Source: JAPKZH01 sp963715635
GTDB taxonomy: Bacteria; Acidobacteriota; Aminicenantia; Aminicenantales; UBA4085
Direction: 5' to 3'
NCBI GenBank assembly: GCA_963715635.1
Contig: OY970261.1
Span: 2,914,001-2,978,000, forward strand
DNA: 64,000 bases
The translations under genes and the position numbers were made by a program. This document shows, one piece after another, positions 1 to 5,989 of this stretch. The notes beneath the pieces were generated by a model. It did not search any database. It was given only the letters and a program-made list of their open reading frames with translations, and was not told the origin of the DNA. How positions within the stretch are numbered: the stretch's first letter is position 1; each line of letters starts with the position of its first letter.

Positions 1-13
1 TTGCGATTTTCAT
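1..13 (-). CDS. First codons of an unidentified gene running off the left edge
   Basis: An ATG at 13-11 overlaps the TGA stop of the upstream minus-strand gene (ATGA), the usual sign of translational coupling. Only four codons are visible (M-K-I-A), so no function can be read. Genes of the NifX/NifB-type iron-molybdenum cluster-binding family often begin this way and often follow DUF5320 genes, so that is a reasonable guess but no more than that. Confidence 0.4.
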
Positions 14-366
14 CCGTTTTCTCCTTCGAGTTCTTTGATGCGCTTTTCGATCGCTGCGAGTTCATCCTCGGTCCTCTCTGCCTCTGCTTTGAGAAATTCG
101 ATCTCTTTTTCAGGCGTTATATCCGCCGCTCCCCAGGGGTCGTAAGGCGTAGGGTAGCCAGGCATAGGAAAGCCAGGCATCGGGGCGAATGGAAGCATGC
201 CCCGTTGCCAGGCAAAATTCATCTGGGGCGTCGGCCATGTCCCATGGAGAAGGTATTGGGCACAGGGGCCAAGGCCGGACGGGCTTCTGCCCACCCAGCC
301 AGGGGAAAACCCGAATCTCATCCAGCCGGGCAATCCGGTAAGCTGATACATCCTTCTATGTCTCAT
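10..366 (-). CDS. DUF5320-like small protein
   Basis: 118 residues. The N-terminal two thirds are rich in Gly, Pro, Trp and Met with little predicted regular structure. The last 35 residues are a charged amphipathic helix (EKEIEFLKAEAERTEDEL) that looks like a coiled coil ending in EGENG. This two-part plan matches the neighbouring DUF5320 protein, so I read them as tandem paralogues. The start overlaps the stop of the upstream copy (ATGA at 366-363), so the two are translationally coupled. No catalytic or metal-binding motif is visible. The family's function is unknown; in other genomes it sits next to iron-sulfur or Mo-Fe cluster proteins. The Fur-controlled setting here supports a link to iron. 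Confidence 0.7.
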   Translation of the reverse strand: MRHRRMYQLTGLPGWMRFGFSPGWVGRSPSGLGPCAQYLLHGTWPTPQMNFAWQRGMLPFAPMPGFPMPGYPTPYDPWGAADITPEKEIEFLKAEAERTEDELAAIEKRIKELEGENG

Positions 367-731
367 TTTGACTCCTTTTTTTGTTTTTTGAGCTCATCGA
401 GCCTTTTTTGGATCTGGCCGAGTTGATCCTCCAGGATTTTAGCCTGCTCTTCAAGGAAGACGACTTCTTCATCCTGAGTGAAAGGCGGATAGGTAGACGG
501 AGCAACCGAAGGATAAGGGTATCCCCAACACCGACCATAACCGGCCCGCCGGAGGCCGCGGCCCTTGCCAAATCCCAGGCCTCTGCCAAAGCCCCGGCCC
601 AATCCGCGGCCGAAAAGGAAGCCTGCGGAAGGATTCATAAATCCTGGATAAGGGTAACCGGAACAATATCCCAGGCCACGGCCGCTTCTCGGGCTTAGTC
701 CCCAGGGACCTGTTCTATCTCCCATTGGCAT
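363..731 (-). CDS. DUF5320 domain protein
   Basis: 122 residues beginning MPMGDRTGPWG, the characteristic DUF5320 opening. It continues with a Gly/Arg/Tyr-rich central part (GRGLGRGFGRGLGFGKGRG) and a C-terminal coiled-coil helix (EEVVFLEEQAKILEDQLGQ). An AGGAGG box at 741-746 lies correctly upstream of the ATG at 731. The gene starts 19 bp after the fur stop codon, so it is almost certainly in the fur operon. The role is unknown. The low-complexity Gly-Arg stretch could bind nucleic acid or a metal cluster, but nothing in the sequence decides this. Confidence 0.75.
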   Translation of the reverse strand: MPMGDRTGPWGLSPRSGRGLGYCSGYPYPGFMNPSAGFLFGRGLGRGFGRGLGFGKGRGLRRAGYGRCWGYPYPSVAPSTYPPFTQDEEVVFLEEQAKILEDQLGQIQKRLDELKKQKKESK

Positions 732-749
732 TTTTTGGTACCTCCTTTT

Positions 750-1208
750 TTAGAGATTTTTTGATTGACAGTTCTCACATAACCCTAGAAATTCAATGTT
801 ATGGTCCTTAATGACAAAATTGTATCTTTCAGCCAGGGCTTCTTCTGTTTTTTTCACCAGTTCCAGCTCTTCTTGCACAAAGTCACGGTAATTGATGATT
901 TTGCCGCACCGGGTGCAGATGAGATGATGGTGGTGGTCTTTCTTGGAGTCCCCCTTGAGTTCATACCTGTTCTGGCCGTCACCGATGCTGACTCGGGTGA
1001 TGATGCCCGTTCTGGCCAAAAGGTCAAGCGTCCGGTAAACAGTGGTCAGGCCGATCCCGGGATACATCTTGTAGAGGGATCCGTAAATTTCCTTGGCGCT
1101 AAGGTGTTTGTCGGTTTGGCTCAGAAGGCCCAGGATGACGTCCCGGGGCACGGTCCAGCGGGCCACATGTCCGCACATCCGGTGCTGCCATTTATACGGG
1201 CCTGGCAT
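750..1208 (-). CDS. fur: Fur-family metal-responsive repressor
   Basis: 152 residues. The N-terminal winged helix carries the DNA-recognition segment (GLTTVYRTLDLL, about residues 54-65). The C-terminal dimerisation/metal domain has the HHHH run, CTRCG and CENC, i.e. the two CxxC pairs of the structural zinc site. The ATG at 1208 is preceded by GGAGG at 1214-1218. A Fur box lies 17 bp upstream of the ATG, so this is probably an iron-sensing Fur that represses itself and the two DUF5320 genes behind it. PerR or Zur are alternatives from protein sequence alone; the operator sequence argues for Fur. Confidence 0.9.
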   Translation of the reverse strand: MPGPYKWQHRMCGHVARWTVPRDVILGLLSQTDKHLSAKEIYGSLYKMYPGIGLTTVYRTLDLLARTGIITRVSIGDGQNRYELKGDSKKDHHHHLICTRCGKIINYRDFVQEELELVKKTEEALAERYNFVIKDHNIEFLGLCENCQSKNL

Positions 1209-1224
1209 CGAACCTCCTCGAATT

Positions 1225-1243
1225 GATAATGATAATCATTTTC
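1225..1243. promoter_or_regulatory. Fur box
   Basis: GATAATGATAATCATTTTC matches the 19-bp consensus GATAATGATAATCATTATC at 18 of 19 positions. It sits in the fur-nikR intergenic region close to the fur start, where binding would block fur transcription. Its distance from nikR (about 140 bp) makes control of that gene less likely. Confidence 0.9.
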
Positions 1244-1344
1244 AATAATATGATAAGGCGTTTTTTTCTCTTTGTCAAGTTCCCAACGAAAATTTTTTTC
1301 GCCCTTGAGTTTGCTCCCATGCCGACCCTTCGCATCTCCTGAGC

Positions 1345-1386
1345 TTGACATTTTTTTCAGCGAGGATTATTTTGGACAAAATGTCA
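1345..1386 (+). promoter_or_regulatory. nikR promoter with a possible operator dyad
   Basis: TTGACA (1345-1350), 17 bp, then TATTTT (1368-1373) forms a plausible sigma-70 promoter just before nikR. TGACATTTT (1346-1354) is repeated in inverted form as AAAATGTCA (1378-1386), the second arm covering the nikR start codon. This could be an autoregulatory site, but it does not resemble the GTGTTAC dyad found in front of the transport operon, so it is a weak call. Confidence 0.45.
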
Positions 1387-1800
1387 AAACTCACGCGATT
1401 CGGTGTCTCCCTGGAAACCAATCTTCTGGCCCAATTTGATGCCCTCATCGAGAAAATTGGATATAAAAGCCGCTCTGAAGCTATCCGCGATTTAATCAGG
1501 GAACGACTTGTTTCTGAAGAATGGAAAAAAGAGGATCAGGAAGTCATCGGAATCCTGAGCCTCGTTTATGATCATGCCAGTCGAGAGGTCACTGATCTTC
1601 TAACCCGAATTCAACACCGACACCTCGACGCAGTCATCTCCTCAACCCATGTCCATCTGGACGAGCACAATTGCCTTGAGGTAATCATTCTCAGAGGACA
1701 AAATGCTCTGGTCACAAAAATCGCCGACGAGCTCCTGAGCACAAAAAGCGTCAAGCACGGAAAGCTCATCAGGACAACTACAGGCCAAAACATCAGCTGA
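1381..1800 (+). CDS. nikR: Nickel-responsive regulator NikR
   Basis: 139 residues from the ATG at 1381; an upstream in-frame start at 1345 exists but the family begins at this position. Residues 1-45 form a ribbon-helix-helix DNA-binding domain (TRFGVSLETNLLAQFD...SRSEAIRDLIR). The C-terminal ACT-like domain has H79, H90, H92 and C98, with exactly the spacing of the high-affinity square-planar nickel site of E. coli NikR (H76, H87, H89, C95). The full nickel site makes this a true NikR rather than a general CopG protein. It sits directly before an ECF transport operon that carries a dyad of the type bound by NikR, so its job here is most likely to repress nickel uptake when nickel is sufficient. 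Confidence 0.95.
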   Translation: MSKLTRFGVSLETNLLAQFDALIEKIGYKSRSEAIRDLIRERLVSEEWKKEDQEVIGILSLVYDHASREVTDLLTRIQHRHLDAVISSTHVHLDEHNCLEVIILRGQNALVTKIADELLSTKSVKHGKLIRTTTGQNIS

Positions 1801-1845
1801 GTATCTTTTTCACCTTCCCCTTCAGCGATAAAAAGCTATAAAAAA

Positions 1846-1899
1846 TTGACATTTTTCATTCATGGTGTTACTATTTATTAATTCGTAACACTATGAATG
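1846..1899 (+). promoter_or_regulatory. Promoter of the ECF operon overlapped by a NikR-type operator
   Basis: TTGACA (1846-1851), 17 bp, then TACTAT (1869-1874) forms the promoter. GTGTTAC (1865-1871), 13 bp, then GTAACAC (1885-1891) forms a perfect inner dyad. The outer arms continue it, so 1857-1871 and 1885-1899 pair at 14 of 15 positions. The left arm covers the -10 element, so binding would shut off transcription. A GTGTTAC-N13/14-GTAACAC dyad is, to my recollection, the NikR site described for Geobacter. That match to literature is from memory, whereas the dyad itself is read directly. Confidence 0.85.
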
Positions 1900-1915
1900 G
1901 CCAAGGAGAGTGCGA

Positions 1916-2211
1916 ATGAACACCCGAAAAGCCGTCCTCATCCCGCTGATGGTCCTTGTTCTCATTTTCGCAACGATCCCAAGACGTGTTCTCCGCGAGG
2001 AGGTCAAAGAATCCAGAGATCAAGACAAAAAAGAAAAGGCCCTTTTCCGCGTTTCAGCCGACAAGAGTTATCAAGATCCGGTGATGAGTTGGAGGATATG
2101 GGCAATTTGAACGCTGATTACGGGATTCGTGCCGATCTCCCTGGAACCGGAGCGGGTGTCTCTCCTATGCCCAAACGGGCGGTCAAGCTCGGCTTGAGGG
2201 TCCACTCATGA
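1916..2211 (+). pseudogene. Small exported protein, first gene of the ECF operon; reading frame appears broken
   Basis: From the ATG at 1916 (AAGGAGAG upstream) the frame gives a Lys/Arg start and a hydrophobic stretch (AVLIPLMVLVLIFATI) that looks like a signal peptide or anchor. It then stops at 2108-2110 after 65 residues. A different frame stays open to a TGA at 2209-2211 that overlaps the ATG of the next gene, which is how coupled genes normally end, and its last 45 residues have reasonable codon use. The simplest reading is one gene of about 98 codons with one or two frameshifts (sequencing error or decay) somewhere between about 1975 and 2080. By position it would correspond to the small accessory subunit (CbiN/NikN/NikL) of other nickel ECF systems, but I see no CbiN signature. 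The alternative is a genuine 65-residue protein. Confidence 0.4.
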
Positions 2212-2729
2212 AATACACGGGCAGGGACGTTCTCCTCGGCGGCTTGCTCGTCGCGCTGGCCATAGTCATTCCCATCCTGTTCCATGCTGTCGGTCTGGGA
2301 AGCGCCTTCCTGCCGATGTTCTATCCCATTCTCCTCGCTGGATTCTTAACGCCGGTCCCTGTCGCTTTGACTGTCGGGCTAGTTTCACCTTTGGCTTCGG
2401 CCCTCCTGACCGGAATGCCACCGCTTTTCCCGCCCGTAGCCTTTGTCATGATGGCCGAAGGGATCGTTTTGTCTGTCGTGCCATCCATTCTTTACAGGAA
2501 GCATAAAATCAACATCTGGCTGACGCTGGCAGTTGCCGTCATTCTGGAGAGAATCGTCTTACTCGCCGCTGTTATCCTTTCTGCTCTTTTCTTAGAGTTG
2601 CCTCGTCGCGTCCTGGGAATTTTTTCTCTCATTCACAGCCTTCCTGGAGTGATCCTGATTTTTATCATCGTTCCTCCTCTGGTGAACAAGCTTGAAAAAA
2701 GAATGAAAGCGCTAACCATGATCGAATGA
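2208..2729 (+). CDS. ECF transporter S component (predicted nickel or nickel-complex specificity)
   Basis: 173 residues, about 75 percent hydrophobic, with five or six predicted membrane helices and a short basic tail; size and plan are those of ECF substrate-binding (S) subunits. It lacks the MHIPDG N terminus and the N-terminal nickel ligands of CbiM/NikM, so it is not the classical nickel/cobalt S component. It starts in an ATGA overlap with the preceding small ORF and ends in another ATGA overlap at 2726. EcfT and EcfA follow two genes later. The NikR-type operator in front of the operon is the reason for predicting nickel, or a nickel-chelator complex, as substrate. A vitamin-type substrate is possible on protein sequence alone. 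Confidence 0.7.
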   Translation: MKYTGRDVLLGGLLVALAIVIPILFHAVGLGSAFLPMFYPILLAGFLTPVPVALTVGLVSPLASALLTGMPPLFPPVAFVMMAEGIVLSVVPSILYRKHKINIWLTLAVAVILERIVLLAAVILSALFLELPRRVLGIFSLIHSLPGVILIFIIVPPLVNKLEKRMKALTMIE

Positions 2730-2746
2730 AATTCGCGGGGAACGAC

Positions 2747-3346
2747 ATGAATAAGAGGGAATTTTTTGACTCTCTGGCCGTTGAATGGGATCGACGAATT
2801 CAGGACGACGAGGAGGAGTCGCAAAGAAGATTTCGAGAACTCGTTGAAGCCCTCCCCCCCAAAAGAGGCGATTGGGTCCTGGACGTAGGCTCAGGGACCG
2901 GAGTGCTCGTCCCATATCTGAGAGAGGCCACAGGAAAAAGAGGGAGAATTGTGGAACTGGATTTCTCGCTCGAAATGCTTCGGATGGCAAAGAAAAAACA
3001 TTCAGAAGGACGCGTGAGCTTTCTTCAGGCCGATGCTCATGATCTTTGCTTGAAAGAGGATACGTTTGATGCCGTGATCTGTTTTTCCACGTTTCCCCAT
3101 TTCCATAATCAAGCGAGCGTCCTTCGGGAGTTCCGTCGGGTGCTCAAATCAGGGGGACAGTTGAGCATCATCCACTTCATGAGTCGGGAGGAAATCAACG
3201 CGTTTCACGCCCGTGTCGTGGGCCCTGTACGGAAGGACATGCTCCCCGACCACGATGACATGGCCCGGTTGCTCACCCGTGCAGGATTCCGGGATATTTC
3301 CATCGAGGATAGACCCTCGTTCTATCACGCCCGAGCCAAAGCATGA
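2747..3346 (+). CDS. Class I SAM-dependent methyltransferase inside the ECF operon
   Basis: 199 residues from the ATG at 2747 (MNKREFFDSLAVEWD). An upstream start at 2726 overlaps the S-component stop and is possible. Motif I is VLDVGSGTGVLV; the acidic residue after strand 2 is in VELDFS; motif post-I/II is FLQADAHDL followed by DTFDAVICFSTFPHF; motif III is VLKSGGQLSII. This is the UbiE/COG2226-like Rossmann fold for small-molecule methylation. It is enclosed between the S component and EcfT, with a 4-bp overlap into EcfT, so it is co-translated with the transporter. The substrate is unknown. One idea is that it methylates a chelator or corrinoid-like compound moved by the transporter; that is inference. 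Confidence 0.8.
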   Translation: MNKREFFDSLAVEWDRRIQDDEEESQRRFRELVEALPPKRGDWVLDVGSGTGVLVPYLREATGKRGRIVELDFSLEMLRMAKKKHSEGRVSFLQADAHDLCLKEDTFDAVICFSTFPHFHNQASVLREFRRVLKSGGQLSIIHFMSREEINAFHARVVGPVRKDMLPDHDDMARLLTRAGFRDISIEDRPSFYHARAKA

Positions 3347-4071
3347 GCCAGACGAGCACAAGCCCCGGCGCCGCGTCCCTGTCCCTTGGCCGACTTGACC
3401 CCCGGGTTAAGATTATCTTATTCGTCACGTTCTCTCTGGTGATCGCCTTCACGCCCGTTTCTCGCGGGCAACGGTTCGCTGCTTATTTTTTATTCCTAAT
3501 GGCCATCGCCGCGCTGTTCCGACAGTCTCTCGCGCGCAGCATCAAGCAGATGGCGCTCCTTTGGCCATTTCTCCTCGGGCTCGGCCTGACGATTTTCCTT
3601 TTCGGCAAGGAACCCCCCGCTCAAAAACTCAACCTCTTTGTGACGCTGGGGATCAAGACGTTCCTCATCCTCGCGGCGCTCCAGCTTCTGCTCCTGACAA
3701 CGGAGTTTTATCGGCTCCTCAACGCCATGGTATCACTCCGCGTCCCGAGCCTTGCCGTCGCTATTTTATCCTTCGCGCATCGTTACCTTTTCCTTTTCCG
3801 GGAAGAGGTCGGCCGGCTCCTGAAAGCCAAGGAATCGAGGACGTTCGGCCGAAAAAAGCTCCGCCGCGAAATCACCATCGTCTCTTATCTTGTGCCCGCG
3901 ATCTTCACACGCAGCCTGCAGAGAAGCGAAAGGATCTATGCGGCTATGCTCTCCCGGGGGTGTGATGGGAGGACAATCCGCACCCTGGATGTTCTGGAAT
4001 TCCAGAAAGCGGATATCTTTGTTGGTTGTCTTGCGATTTTTTTGCTCGCCGTGATTACGATCGTGTTTTAA
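3343..4071 (+). CDS. ecfT: ECF transporter transmembrane subunit EcfT (CbiQ family)
   Basis: 242 residues. A short hydrophilic N terminus leads to LDPRVKIILFV, the typical EcfT/CbiQ opening. Several membrane helices follow, then a long cytoplasmic helical arm with RSERIYAAMLSRGCDG; the A-x-x-S-R-G element is the coupling helix that docks into the ATPase. A final membrane helix (FVGCLAIFLLAVITIVF) ends the protein. It links the S component to the EcfA ATPase. Its start overlaps the methyltransferase stop (ATGA), and EcfA follows 9 bp later. Confidence 0.9.
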   Translation: MSQTSTSPGAASLSLGRLDPRVKIILFVTFSLVIAFTPVSRGQRFAAYFLFLMAIAALFRQSLARSIKQMALLWPFLLGLGLTIFLFGKEPPAQKLNLFVTLGIKTFLILAALQLLLLTTEFYRLLNAMVSLRVPSLAVAILSFAHRYLFLFREEVGRLLKAKESRTFGRKKLRREITIVSYLVPAIFTRSLQRSERIYAAMLSRGCDGRTIRTLDVLEFQKADIFVGCLAIFLLAVITIVF

Positions 4072-4080
4072 GGAACGCCA

Positions 4081-4836
4081 TTGAGAGAAAAAGTTCTTGA
4101 AGTGAAAGAGCTTTCGTTCGCGTACCCAGATCAAACGTGCGCCCTCCGGAGAGTCAGTTTCACCGTTTATCGGGGAGAAACACTGGCTATCATTGGGCCC
4201 AACGGCGCGGGAAAATCGACGTTGCTTCTTCATTTGAACGGTGTTCTTAAAGGTCAGGGGCAGGTTGAAGTCCTTTCTGAGCCTGTTTCCGGAAAGAACG
4301 TGAAGAAAATCCGGTCGAAAGTCGGCCTGGTTTTTCAGGATCCCGATGATCAGTTATTCATGCCGACGATTTTCGATGACGTCGCCTTCGGGCTCGTCCA
4401 ACAGGAAAGACCGGCGGATGAAATCCGGGAAAGGGTGATGAGAATTTTGATGGCGCTCGGCCTTGAGGGTTTGGAGCGCAGATCGGCGGCCCATCTCAGT
4501 CTGGGCGAAAAAAAGAAGGCTGCTCTGGCCACCGTCCTTGTCCTCGAGCCGGAAATTCTCGTACTGGACGAACCCGCCTCCGGGCTTGACTCTGGGACAC
4601 GAAGAGCCCTCATCGGGCTTCTCAAAAAATTCTCCATGACAAAAATCATTGCTTCGCATGACCTTGATCTCGTGGCCGAGATCGCCACTCGCGTGATCCT
4701 CATGGACGCGGGACAGGTGATCGCTCAGGACGATCCGGAGGAGATCCTGGGGAATCAGGACTTATTAGAGAGCCATCGCCTCGAGGTCCCCCTCTCCGTG
4801 GTCTTGAGGAGAACTCTGAAGAACATCCCCCTGTGA
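4081..4836 (+). CDS. ECF transporter ATPase EcfA (CbiO/NikO type)
   Basis: 251 residues. Walker A is GPNGAGKST (39-47), the Q-loop glutamine is in VFQDPDDQLF (about 86), the ABC signature is LSLGEKK (about 139-145) instead of LSGGQ, Walker B is ILVLDEP (159-165), and the switch histidine is in ASHDLD. The DPDDQLF stretch is typical of CbiO/EcfA proteins. The start is TTG at 4081, placed well behind AAGGA at 4071-4075. Only one ATPase gene is present, so the transporter probably uses an EcfA homodimer, as in NikMNQO/CbiMNQO systems. It closes the operon. Confidence 0.92.
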   Translation: MREKVLEVKELSFAYPDQTCALRRVSFTVYRGETLAIIGPNGAGKSTLLLHLNGVLKGQGQVEVLSEPVSGKNVKKIRSKVGLVFQDPDDQLFMPTIFDDVAFGLVQQERPADEIRERVMRILMALGLEGLERRSAAHLSLGEKKKAALATVLVLEPEILVLDEPASGLDSGTRRALIGLLKKFSMTKIIASHDLDLVAEIATRVILMDAGQVIAQDDPEEILGNQDLLESHRLEVPLSVVLRRTLKNIPL

Positions 4837-4966
4837 CGGGAAGCGGGGACAGAGAGCCGATAAGCTTTTTCGCCTGACAGCAGCCGTGCCGGAGCTATTT
4901 GTCAATTGTTGGGGCCTGACTCCGTCAGATGATTCCCGTATATCCTCGATCAACCCAGCATCGAAA

Positions 4967-5926
4967 TCAAAGACGATTTTTTTTCCTCGGTCTTCTCAAC
5001 TTTCTCAGGTAGAATTTCTTGTTTTCATATTCGACTTCGATCAACTGATTTTCCTGGATTAGCTTGCGAACGACATCCCAATCAGCCCGAGCCTTCTCCA
5101 GAAACGCTCGGACCGCCTCTTCTCTCATAGGGTGCACGGACGTGATGCTAAGCAAATCCTCCTCGGCGTTTCCCGTGAAAGCAAAAGCGTCGCCCTCGTA
5201 CCCGATAAGATATTCGGTCGAGATAGCTTTGCGTTGAAAAAGCTCGTAGGCTGCTGCGACAAACCTTTCATTCGCCGGCCGAGCCCAACTCTCAGCCGGA
5301 GGCCTTGTCGGAATCAGGATATAGCTTTTTTTGGCGCGCAGATTCCTGATGAATTCGGCGATCTTTTCCAATTCCTCAAGGGTATCATTCAGGCCTTGAA
5401 TAAGCATCGTCTCTGTCGCTAAAAAGCCCTCAAAGTCGCGCGCAAAAGCCTCGATTCCCTCTAAAATTTTCTCCAACATCAAGGTCTTATGAGGTCTGTT
5501 GATCTTTCGCCATATCTCTTCACTTAACGCATCGATCTTCAAAGAAACCCAATCGGCCTTGTTCAGTTCGGCCTGCACGTCCTTGTTCCAGATCAGGGAT
5601 GAGTTCGAGATCACGCCAATTCTGGACCCTAAAGCCTTAAGCCGTTCGATTTCTTGTCCGAGGTTCAAGTCCAGCGTCGGCTCACCATCTGGGACAAACG
5701 ACAAGAAGTCAATCGGTTCTTTATTCCGGCCGGTCGCTTTGATTTTTTCGGCGACGGCCTGGAAAATTTCTTCCGGGCTGTAGAATATTTGACGTTCCGT
5801 CTGCAATTTTAGCGTTCTTCCAAGTTGACAGTAGACACAGGAATAACTGCAGATTTTTGGCGGGATGTTGTTGATCCCCAAACTGCGTCCCAAGCGCCTT
5901 GAGGGAATGGGTCCAAAAGCGATCAT
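4967..5926 (-). CDS. Radical SAM protein (COG0731-like)
   Basis: 319 residues from the ATG at 5926, chosen over a GTG at 5935 because AGGTGAG lies at the right distance and the family begins IAFGPIPSRRLGRSLG. The CSYSCVYC motif (CxxxCxxC) binds the radical-SAM 4Fe-4S cluster; FVPDGEPTLDL is the glycine-rich GE motif. The C-terminal 80 residues form an extra domain ending in a basic tail. Related proteins are annotated as wybutosine-like or general Fe-S oxidoreductases; the substrate is unknown. It converges on the ECF operon and lies directly downstream of the RND efflux operon on the same strand, 63 bp behind it. Confidence 0.8.
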   Translation of the reverse strand: MIAFGPIPSRRLGRSLGINNIPPKICSYSCVYCQLGRTLKLQTERQIFYSPEEIFQAVAEKIKATGRNKEPIDFLSFVPDGEPTLDLNLGQEIERLKALGSRIGVISNSSLIWNKDVQAELNKADWVSLKIDALSEEIWRKINRPHKTLMLEKILEGIEAFARDFEGFLATETMLIQGLNDTLEELEKIAEFIRNLRAKKSYILIPTRPPAESWARPANERFVAAAYELFQRKAISTEYLIGYEGDAFAFTGNAEEDLLSITSVHPMREEAVRAFLEKARADWDVVRKLIQENQLIEVEYENKKFYLRKLRRPRKKNRL

Positions 5927-5989
5927 TTTGCTCACCTGAAAATATTATCCGGAATCATCATGATAACAAGATGGAAACTAAAGAGGGGC

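Noticed and set aside
4837..4966. REP-like sequence after the EcfA gene
   Set aside because: GGGGACAGAGAGCC recalls REP elements in other genomes, but no paired arm or second copy is in the window.
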